Source: Lethocerus indicus | Taxonomy: Eukaryota > Arthropoda > Insecta > Hemiptera > Belostomatidae | Assembly (NCBI GenBank): GCA_019843655.1 | Contig: JACDQD010000006.1 | Location: 6,812,034-6,876,033 of the forward strand | Direction of reading: 5' to 3' | DNA: 64,000 bases | Position numbers and translations under genes: made by a program | In this document: positions 12,601 to 21,681 of the stretch, piece after piece | Numbering within the stretch: position 1 is the first letter of the stretch | How the letters are laid out: each line of letters opens with the position of its first letter | Notes under the pieces: model-generated | The model's database searches: none | The model's input: only the letters and a program-made list of their open reading frames with translations | Told to the model about the DNA's origin: nothing

Positions 12601-15600
12601 AAACATCCAAGACTTTTTCAGGCTTATATCGCCGGGAAATTACTAAACTTTCCTCCAGAACTCCAGCACTTTTCAGGGGTGCGAAGGCATAAATATAACA
12701 TGGCTAGGTAATTTTTGCACAGGATGCATGGTTGGAAATGGAGCGCATTATAAGGACAAAGCCAATGTGACTAAGAGGGGCACTTACTGTCTACCTTGGG
12801 GGGCGAGAGAAGTTCTATCTGCGCTTAAGTACTCAATCTCCGAATCGGAACTAAGGTTCGTGTACTGCTTTTTTCGGATACGAGCACCTGTTAATATGAC
12901 ACCCGTTAAAACATTTCATGCTTCTGTACTCATTTGTTTTTAAAATGCTTTATAAAATACCAATTCATTTATATGCACATAATCTTCACAATCTTACAAT
13001 AGTTATTTCTCATTGTCACTGTCCCCAGGAACAAGTTGTTGGGACATAATTACTGCCGAAATGTTGGGGGTAGAGACTTAGAACCCTGGTGCTACACGAT
13101 GCTTGAGACCGGGATGAGTAAGGAATTTTGTGACATCCCTAGATGTTCGACAGGTGTGTCCATTATGAGTCCATCTTAAAGCCATATTTTACTTGATATT
13201 TAGAGACATTTTATGCTGGTGAAATAAAAAATATAATTGATTGTTTCTTCGATGGATTTTCACAGACATAGAAAAGTCCGGACAGTTCTTGAATTACAAA
13301 TGCAAAATCAACGAATTTTCCTGCAATTTTAACCAAGAGTGTATACCATCTGTTTGGGTCTGCAACGGACAATCGGTAGGTGATAACAGTACATTACGAA
13401 TATTGAATTATGAGAAATTAAAATATAGAATGCCTCGTGGATATAATGACCTAATGAACCTAATGAAAGTAAATGTCCCTATTTTGCTACAATCCTAAAA
13501 AATGATTAAATGTTGCAACAGGACTGTACCAACGGGCGTGACGAAACTGAATGTTCCAGCGTTATGGCCAGGTTTAATAAAACGTCAAAAAGCAGGCTTA
13601 TTGGATACGACATCGAAAGGTTCATTCAGACTCCGCTGATGGCGTGTGCTCATCACTGCATTATGGCACGGGATTTCGAGTGTAAATCATTCTCCTACGC
13701 GTAAGTAACACAAAATAAATTGATATTAGTGTACCAAAGTATAAAATGGAATATTTATTTATTTTAATTTCTGTATTAGAGACAAAACAATTTGAATCGA
13801 AATCGTATTTTAGTATGTCTTTTGTCTATGAATTTTAGCCGCATTTTTTTCAGGAATAAAACGCAGGAATGTGTGTTGAGTGACAGCAACATAGGGTTTT
13901 CTGGAACGTTGGCGCTGAACGAATCGGGATGGGATTATTTTGAAATGAACTCCAAGTCCCTCGACTGTGACGACATGTTCGTGTGCAAAAACGGGAAGTG
14001 CATAAACAAGACGAGCGTGAGTTTTGGTTCGAATGCACACATTTGTGTGCGAAATTTCGTTTCATGCAGGAAATGACGTTTGATGCGCGTTTAGCCAATT
14101 CTTGGTCTATTGTTTCAAAGAACAAAGGAAAATTATTAACAGCAATGATATAAACAGAATTTGATTACAGGAATGCAACGGGCACAACGATTGTGGCGAC
14201 AGATCAGACGAGAAAAACTGCACTTGGCTCGACCTAGGAATCGACTTGAAGTTGACTGGAGGAAATAAACCAAACGAAGGGATTATAGAAATAAAAGGTA
14301 TTTAGTCTTTGAGGATAATGAAAACTATTAACACAAGGTAAGGAATTCATTGTCTAAAGAAACAAGAAAGAACTACAAGAAAGAACAGGTTGTCCACAAA
14401 TTATCCACATTATCGCTACTCTGTGTATAAAACTATCGAATATGAACATGTCTACATTTTTGATCCCGAACACTCGCAACTATATTCGCCATTTTCCTAT
14501 TTAGTTTACTTGAATGTTGTTCAGTAAGTGTTGATTGGAAATTGCTAAATGTATGATGTTCCCGCCCGCAGTATTGGGCGAATGGGGCCTAATTTGCGAC
14601 GATCAGTTCGACCTGAGGGACGCTCACGTTCTCTGCCGTCACATTGGATATCACCGGGGCGCCGCCGAAGAGAGGAAACACTCGGATTTCAACGCCGAAT
14701 TCCCGGAGAACACCAAGTATTTCGTGGACGACCTCAACTGCAGGGGCAACGAGACGAAAATCACACAGTGCGAGCACAACGGCTGGGGGATACACGACTG
14801 CGGACCAGAAGAGGTGAGTTTTACCGAATTTATTATATATTGAGATACGAATGTTATTAAAAGAAGGTGTCATCGGACACGAATAGAATAATAATTATTG
14901 TCGTTGAAAAAACAGGTGGACATGGTTTTTGTCCAAATCCTTATAATATACATCTCATTGCAGGATTTCGTATCTCAAACCGTGTTCTTAAGCAATTGAT
15001 CGTTATACTGCATAAATCAACTGCAATATTGACACAGTGCTTCGTACAATGAGAAATGAACTGGATAGAAAGGTGAAATACATTTTATTATTGAATTGTA
15101 TGCAGGCGGCGGGCGTCGTGTGCAAAGAGGAAGAGATTCAATGCGCTGAGAGGGAATGGCAATGCGATTCTAGCGAGGAGTGCATTCCAGTCGATTTCCT
15201 CTGCGACAACCAGTACGACTGCGAGGACAGGAGCGACGAAGACGACAGCCGTTGCAAAGTAAGCCTCCCAACAAAATTTTCACTTTTACACTTGATATTA
15301 GTCCACTTTTATATAAGCCACTTTAATTTTAAGGCAAGATTAAACTTTGAAATATTTTCAGGAATAAAATTTAAATAAATTTTGGAATTATTTTCGCCTA
15401 TTTGCAATAATCCTCTCCAAAGAGAAATTTAAACAAATACTTTCAATATTCTAGGGTCGTTAGCTGTGGTTCTATTTTACGTGGGACAGGGCAAACTTCA
15501 TAATCAATAAATATATCAGGAACAATAATATTTCAAAACTTCGTTTGCCAATCTTAGACTAAAAAAAATTACACCAGTTTTGTTTAAACATTTTGGTTAA

Positions 15601-18600
15601 TTGAAACAATTTATTCGAAGGGATTCTTCTCAAAAGTTGTTATACTCCTCGGATATACACAATTCTTACAGTACCTCGTTCATTTTTAAATCACAGTACT
15701 CGATTATAAATATTATGATTTCAGTCACCTTTGGCAATGCGGCTGGTGGGACCGGGTAGGAGCGACAAGGCGTACGAGGGGAGGCTCGAAGTGCGGAGGT
15801 TCGGTGTTTGGGGCACCGTCTGCGACGACGATTTCGGCGAAAAAGAAGCGGACGTCGTCTGCAAATATCTCGGCTATCCGGGCCCGGCCAAGGTAAACGA
15901 TAAAATAAAATACGAATAATAGTTTACGAAGCTTTTCTCTCTTCTGACGAGCATGTGCGAAAGTTTGGAAAGAATGGACTAGCTACTGGTTCTTTAACCT
16001 TTAATTCTGAACTAATTTAATCCCCTTCATCGTGGGATCATTCTAGCCCTCCCATTCTCCCTGGGAATTTTCCTTAGGGATACTTTTTCAGGGACAGGAG
16101 ATAGGAGGCGCCAGTCTTACTATTTGTGTCGTATTTTTAATAAATTAACGTTTAATTAATTAATTAATTTGCCAATCACCAACTAATAACGATACTCTAT
16201 ATGTTTCTGTTGCAGGCATTGAAGGAAGCCGCTTTCGGAGCCGGTGAAGGTGTGATATGGTTGGATCAAGTGCACTGCGCTGGTAACGAGTCCAACTTGG
16301 TCAACTGCTACCACGAGGCCTGGGGATCCACCAACTGCCAACACAACGAGGACGTTTCCATCATGTGCACACCAACTCACCACAAGGTACACTACTCGTC
16401 GTTTTTTTATTCCATCCAATTACGATTAAGTGTTTCCTGGAACCAGCAGGTTTCCTGGGTACGATGATTGTATTAAAATTGAACTTTCCATCGATTTTAT
16501 GGGCTGAAATAAGTTATTACGCCTATTAAATAACATCAAAATCTAAGTAGAGGTGTCTAATTAATGACAGAGAAAGGAGCCGCATGTTCAAAGCTCTGTC
16601 TGTTCGACTTTTCTGAACGCCAGATCACGTGTATCATGTTTTGCAAGTGTAGTCGGTAAATCGGTAGGAAATAAATTAAAGCTTGTCGCTTATTTTTAAG
16701 GGCGGTCCGAAAAAGGGCCATCACACGAAGAAAGTTCCGACGAAACTTGAAATAGACGACATACTGCCGAAAGTGTGCGGGGTGCCGCCCAAAGTAGACG
16801 TGTCGCCCCATTTCACGCCCAAGGTCGTTTCCGGATTCGAGACGCAGAAGGGGAGTTATCCGTGGCAGGTACGAAATGGCGAGACAGCACTTCAATTAGG
16901 CACGGTGTATCTTTCGCGTATATTGGCTGGTGTACCTACTGTTTGTTGCAGGCGAGTATTAGGGTGAAGAGCGTATCGGGCAGATCGTCCCATTGGTGCG
17001 GCGCGGTGGTCATATCGAAAGTGCATGCACTCACCGCCGGCCATTGCCTCAGGGATTACATCAAGTCATCCTACTACATCAGAGCCGGTGATTTCGATAC
17101 GCAGGTAATATCAGTATTTTCCCATCCACCGATTAACCATTAATTATTACAATATTACTTTGATAAACGGGGGAAGCGCGTGAACTCATTTCAAATATAC
17201 CGTAGGTTTGTGGTGTATCTGTCTCCTCTTGCTAGTTTGGTCTTTTGCTAGACCGGCTTCGGCTGCTCGCCATCTTCAGTAGCGGTGTTAGTAACTTTTG
17301 GCACTTTGGATGTTTTTCGGGCATACTCACGGCACTGTCACGTTCGCCTACTCTACTGTCTGTAAGGCGCTAATACTAAAATGTAAGACAGACCTGTGTT
17401 GCGGGCTAGTATTAGGTGCGCCGTAGCATTGAAACTAGCGCACTACAACCACCATAGTACTTTAATGCGCTACTATTTTCAATGGTACGGCGCACCTAAT
17501 ACTAGCCCGCAACACAGGTCTGTCTTACATTTTAGTATTAGCGCCTTACATATAGCGTCTTACAGTAGAAGTGACAGTGACAGTGCAGTGAGGATGCCCA
17601 AAAAACATTCAATGTGCCGACACCGCTACTAAAGATGGCGAGCAGTCGAAACCGGTCTAGCAAAAGACCAAACCAGCGAGAGGAGGCAGAAACACCACAA
17701 ACATACGGTATTCCAACCCCTCGAAGACCACAAAACAGGTGTGTTAAACCCATTTCAAATATGTTTTCATCACATTTATAATAATTACTAACATGTGAAA
17801 ACAGTCTTTGATATTCGATCAACGTCAGTTTCGATTTATCTCCCTGTTCTAACTTTGGTGACCAGCTGGACGAGGACACGGAACAGGACATTGAAATAGA
17901 AGAGATCTGGATTCACGAGGGCATCGACAATGGGACGAGGTTGAACAACGACATTGCTCTGGTCAAACTGAAAGCGCCGGGCTTCACGTTCGACCGGTGG
18001 GTAGCGCCGGCTTGTTTGCCGCGCAAAAGGCTCGAGTACACACCCGGAAGAAACTGTTCTATTTCCGGTTGGGGCTCCAACGGCGGCCCGGGATCTGGTA
18101 ATATCGGTTTTCATTTATTTTCGAAGGGACATTCAGTTATTCAATATCTCCGTCCGTCATTTCGACCAAATTTTCAATTTTTGTTTCAACAGGATTTGCT
18201 AGGACTTTACATGCAACTTGGTTGAGCATAATACCGACTGACTTATGTTCGTCTAAACACGTTTATGGGGAGAAAGCTGTTACAAAAGGTATGTTCTGCG
18301 CGGGAAGTCTCACAGGCGGCTCCGACTCTTGCCAAGGAGATTCCGGAGGACCATTTTTGTGCTTACACGAAGGTATTACTCTAAATCTCTTCTTATTCAA
18401 AAGTATTTATAACCATATTAAATTACTTTAAAACCCTTGTCCTTGTTTTGTGTGGAGAAAATAATAGCCCTATTAAATTAGCACAGTGTCAGCATATTTT
18501 TACCGCGGATTACAGCATTTCTGAGTAAATAAAGAACATGTGACAACAGTGTATAAATAGTACGGAATACATTGTAATATGTTTACAGTTATGGTTTACG

Positions 18601-18826
18601 GAAAATCATAGTCTTAAAGCATTAGGTCAGATTTTATGAAAGTTTTTTATACTTTGTTTATATATGATTCCCTTTTCGACTTACAGGACACTACACCCTG
18701 TTTGGTATAACAAGTTGGGGCCACGGATGCGGAAGGGCAAATTCACCCGGTGTGTACACCAAACTGGCTCATTATATTGACTGGGTACACGAAAAGATTT
18801 TAAAATCCATGGCCGTAGAGAGCTGA
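5907..18826 (+). CDS. teq: Tequila/neurotrypsin-like multidomain serine protease (5' partial)
   Basis: Secreted mosaic trypsin-like protease related to insect Tequila and vertebrate neurotrypsin (PRSS12). Exons: 5907-6158, 7689-7944, 8051-8134, 8212-9400, 9560-9663, 9744-10039, 10173-10471, 10947-11074, 11405-11622, 12015-12165, 12355-12570, 12723-12855, 13029-13153, 13266-13375, 13522-13700, 13854-14016, 14171-14297, 14572-14813, 15106-15258, 15725-15892, 16216-16386, 16701-16868, 16952-17104, 17866-18097, 18193-18372, 18687-18826. All 26 join in phase: 5637 nt, 1878 residues plus stop. Order by residue: CBM14 about 95-143, proline repeats 261-414, CBM14-like 560-611, SRCR 778-886, C-type lectin 892-1058, kringle 1066-1148, LDLa 1166-1200, PAN about 1205-1277, LDLa 1285-1318, SRCR 1328-1430, LDLa 1435-1475, SRCR 1478-1583, protease 1630-1878. 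The 5907 exon follows an acceptor AG and an in-frame stop, so an upstream start exon is missing from the model. Chitin binding suggests a matrix- or peritrophic-associated protease. AATAAA signals lie at 18879-18888. Confidence 0.9.
8400..8861 (+). repeat. 66-bp in-frame tandem repeat, 22-residue Pro/Gly/Tyr-rich unit
   Basis: Seven full units starting at 8400, 8466, 8532, 8598, 8664, 8730 and 8796, with an eighth degenerate unit from 8862. The unit peptide runs [20 protein letters not shown] plus GP. The period is exactly 66 bp throughout, so the frame is never broken. The middle units are nearly identical at nucleotide level while the outer ones have drifted, as expected from recent unequal exchange. 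Confidence 0.95.
9744..12570 (+). other. teq: Thr/Pro linker, first SRCR and C-type lectin domain of the protease
   Basis: Exons 9744-10039 and the start of 10173-10471 encode a Ser/Thr/Pro-rich linker with a (ACG)n threonine run near 10205. SRCR 1: [42 protein letters not shown] and WVRC across exons 10173-10471, 10947-11074 and 11405-11622. The C-type lectin domain follows over exons 11405-11622, 12015-12165 and 12355-12570: [35 protein letters not shown], then YWDVEDCG and PYVCER. The WDVEDC block matches the WND-type calcium-site strand, but the usual EPN or QPD sugar-specificity motif is replaced by QNWWPG, so sugar specificity cannot be predicted. Confidence 0.82.
10734..10890 (+). repeat. 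Interspersed repeat family 2, copy A (protease intron)
   Basis: Shares with 24846-25080 and 33260-33420 the blocks GCCGCTTTATTA, ACCTCCTCTGGCAATATTTA, CTTAGGGGCTGAAA and ATAGGCCCACCGAGCG. No ORF. A short inverted piece of the same family (CCAGAGGAGGTCTAATAAAG) is at 10082-10101. Class unknown; a short non-autonomous element is likely. Confidence 0.7.
12723..14297 (+). other. teq: Kringle, LDLa, PAN/apple and second LDLa of the protease
   Basis: Kringle (12723-12855 plus 13029-13153): cysteines in [33 protein letters not shown] and EFCDIPRC, with the classical LEPWCYT core. LDLa 1 (13266-13375 plus 13522-13700): [19 protein letters not shown] then [11 protein letters not shown], retaining acidic calcium ligands. 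PAN/apple-like segment (13522-13700 plus 13854-14016): [20 protein letters not shown] then ECVLSDSN. LDLa 2 (13854-14016 plus 14171-14297): [11 protein letters not shown] then [17 protein letters not shown]. LDLa 1 and LDLa 2 are both split by phase-0 introns at the same place in the fold, which suggests module duplication. Confidence 0.82.
14171..16386 (+). other. teq: Second SRCR, third LDLa and third SRCR of the protease
   Basis: SRCR 2 spans exons 14171-14297, 14572-14813 and 15106-15258: [52 protein letters not shown] and VVC. LDLa 3 in exon 15106-15258: [19 protein letters not shown] then [17 protein letters not shown] 3 in exons 15725-15892 and 16216-16386: [51 protein letters not shown] and IMC. 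All show the SRCR cysteine order. SRCR domains mediate protein-protein contacts; partners are unknown. Confidence 0.88.
16701..18826 (+). other. teq: Catalytic trypsin-like domain of the protease
   Basis: Exons 16701-16868, 16952-17104, 17866-18097, 18193-18372, 18687-18826. The activation site is FTPK followed by VVSGFE, so the new N-terminus is Val-Val-Ser-Gly rather than the common Ile-Val-Gly-Gly. A Cys before it (KVCGVPP) can tether the light chain. The catalytic triad is intact: His in TAGHC (codon 17042-17044), Asp in NNDIALVKL (17950-17952), Ser in CQGDSGGP (18342-18344). Asp six residues before the Ser (18324-18326) predicts trypsin-like cleavage after Arg or Lys. The intron between 17104 and 17866 carries a foldback element. 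Confidence 0.93.
17199..17750. mobile_element. Foldback element, copy 1 (12-bp target duplication)
   Basis: Sits in the protease intron 17105-17865. Outer inverted repeats of about 80 bp: the left starts ACCGTAGGTTTGTGG and contains GCTCGCCATCTTCAGTAGCG; the right is the near complement (GATGGCGAGCAGTCGAAACC). Inside are perfect 60-bp inverted arms at 17366-17425 and 17486-17545. An asymmetric 3' tail (ACCCCTCGAAGACCAC, then TTAAAC) follows the right repeat. Flanking direct repeats CATTTCAAATAT at 17187-17198 and 17751-17762 are exactly 12 bp. No coding capacity is seen, so it is non-autonomous. Confidence 0.88.
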
Positions 18827-21615
18827 AATTTTAATAATTTTTTTTGTTTGTAATGGATATTCTTAGTTGATGTATTTAAATAAATAAACTAACACTTTAA
18901 AAAAACTTGATTACGGTTATGTGAAGTAATTATGTATTTCCTTCAATTTCGTATGTAAATGTTATGTATTATTGAAACCCTAATTATATAGATTACATCC
19001 TCATGAACATATCTTAATGAATATCATGGCTAGTGTGATTCTCGGTCATATACACCTATAGGCTACAAAAAAGTTAGAGGAGTCAGATAATCATATGAGC
19101 GATGATATACCAAGCCTAATATATTGCCATATTTCATATGGTAAATGTAGTAAACCATGTAGGACCATGTTATTGCATTACTCCTTGCCCCGGTTAGAAG
19201 AAATATTAGATAACATGGCGGGAGCTCACGTGTCCACCGATGCCGACACTAAGAGTTCCAATGGACGCCATTCGGTCCATGTGTATACCTTGAATCACGT
19301 GTATAAATAAACACAAATAATTAACATATCAGTTTTATTCTTAATTATAATTGGAAAAAGCAGTAAATATTATCTATAACAACGAATTAATGAAACCAAA
19401 TAAATATGTGCAGACATTTTATTACAAAATAATTTGTTTGTTTTAGATACGAAATAGTATTACATTTTTATTAAAAAAAACCATAATGTCCTTTGCCTGT
19501 TCTAGTGACTCAGACTAATTAATGATTTTTATCTTCTTTTTAATCTGGTTTGCTCTGGTTATAAGGATTCTAGGTATATCAAAACTTGGATTTTCTTATT
19601 TTCATTGCATGTTTGCTATTTCCTTTTCACTTTTGATTTTAATGTCCATTTTATATTTATTACAGCTTGAATATTTATAGTAAAAAAATTACTTTAATTT
19701 GTAAACATTATTTATTTTCAATTTTACATGATCAATATGTACAATTATAAGATCATTATAAAAGAAATATTTTTATTCTATGAAATAATATTGTTTTCTG
19801 TTAAAAAGCAAATTTTATAATATATCCATCCCTTGCTATGACTTAACTACATATTTAATTTTAATGCACACAATAATGTTAACTTGTTCGGCGGATTAGT
19901 TGTGGAAGAAAAATCATCTTCATTCCTGATGAGAAGGAAAATATGTTCCTAAATAGTTTAGTGATTTGAAGTAGAATTGTAATTAAGGATTTGTAAAAGA
20001 ACAAATATATGATGTACAGAGTACATATGTAAAATTATGCTTATGTAAGGATTACTATTGTGGAAATGCCTGAATTCCGGTTGAAAATGTAAAAGTTGTT
20101 GGAGCCTGAAGAGTTGACTACACATATGAATTCTTCTTCAAATCACAAAGTAGATTTCCTCTTTATTAAAGGAATGTTTAAGTGAATAATTAACTTATAC
20201 ATTAATTAAAAAACTTGTGAAATGTATCAACACCTCTATTCACACTAATATGTATTATTTGTTTCTTTATTATAGGCACTTCTGACATTTCTTATAAAAT
20301 GGCCGGTTTTAAAACCTGTGTGTATATAATATATGTTTAAATTATCTTACAAAAGTTGCTTCTTTTATTATAGTACATATTCTATATTTTTCTGCACTAC
20401 CTCTCTTTCTAACATCAAATTGTTCTTACTCCTCTGGAACAAAATTGAATGATTTAACAAAGGAAAGTATTTTTTTTATACCATTTATGGTCTGTCACTT
20501 CTGTTAGAACAATTGGTTAACAGTTAAAATATTGAAAGTAACAGATCTGTTCCTAAAGACATATTTCACTAATTTTATGTTTATGAATATGTGTAAAATG
20601 TATTCATATATGATCCTGTTTGTTTAAATCATTGTTGGCTTCCATTCAATTGTTATTGTGTCATTAAAGCAGAGTGAAAAACTCACATTTTCACATAATT
20701 CATAATGTAATATGTTAAAGTAGTCACAAATATTTATACATTATTAACATCACACTCTATACTAAAATATTGTAAAGTTGAGGTTGAGAGGAAGAATTAA
20801 GCCCTAATGTGAAGCATACTACATCAATTCTGAAAATATTTATAATTGCACTCTTACTTAAGCAATTCCAAATAATTTAAATTACAAACTAATTTAAATC
20901 CCTTGAATGAATTAGAATAACACAGGGATGAACAATATTTTTTTTTTAGAAAAAATTTATTTGGGTTCTTCTTAACACACTATAACACTTTTCAAAGAGT
21001 CATGTAACACTGGCATTTAATTTCCAAACGAACATTTATTTTTTGAAAAAATAATATATTTTACATAATTGTAACTTTAGGTTCTAATATAAATTCTCTT
21101 CATATGAGTATATACATTCATACACGCACACACTCCCGAACACATTTTCGTAACTCATATATATGGATATTTCAAATGGGCCTGATTTCGTTCGGCTTTT
21201 TGAAGTGATGTTTATGGTTGCACGTACACAAGTATATTATTTACAGAGCGTTAATAACGTATAGTGGAAATACAGCTGTATATAACAACACATATTTATA
21301 TTTCTTTTCTCTTTTTTTTTTACATAATTTACTGTGGTGCCACTCAAACACAAAAGAAACACGTAATTCAATATTACATTTTTTTTTCTCATTTAATATC
21401 GAATAATCGATACAACCTGTTGTTAAACACTATAATCTTGTTGTCACTGTTTTTAAAAATATAAGCAAACAACCTTTTGGGGTTGAATTCAATGTCTGTT
21501 ATGTGTAAGTTTCTTGGTAACTCTGATCAGGTAACTCTAAATTATGCTGAAGTTGCTCTTGCGGCCAGTACAGTTTTGCGGACTCAATCCCGTGGGACGA
21601 GTCCGACAGCATTCA
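18827..21615. other. Convergent 3' region between protease and receptor genes
   Basis: AT-rich. AATAAA motifs at 18879-18888 serve the plus-strand protease. On the minus strand the nearest AATAAA to the receptor stop lies at 21035-21040, so about 0.6 kb of receptor 3' UTR is possible; others further on (for example 19334-19339) would allow a longer UTR. No coding region is supported. A short ORF near 19095-19310 shows no recognisable features. Confidence 0.45.
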
Positions 21616-21681
21616 CTAGGTGTCGGCATCGTAGCTCAGTGATGACTTCTTCATTTCAATCATCGGTAGTATTCCTGTTTC
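21616..21681 (-). CDS. Receptor last coding exon
   Basis: 21 residues plus TAG. Acceptor ATTCTTTAG|GAAACA in phase 0; reads [21 protein letters not shown]. Chosen because frame and acidic/Ser-rich ending fit a receptor tail. An alternative AG seven bases downstream would be out of phase. Confidence 0.75.
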   Translation of the reverse strand, partial: ETGILPMIEMKKSSLSYDADT

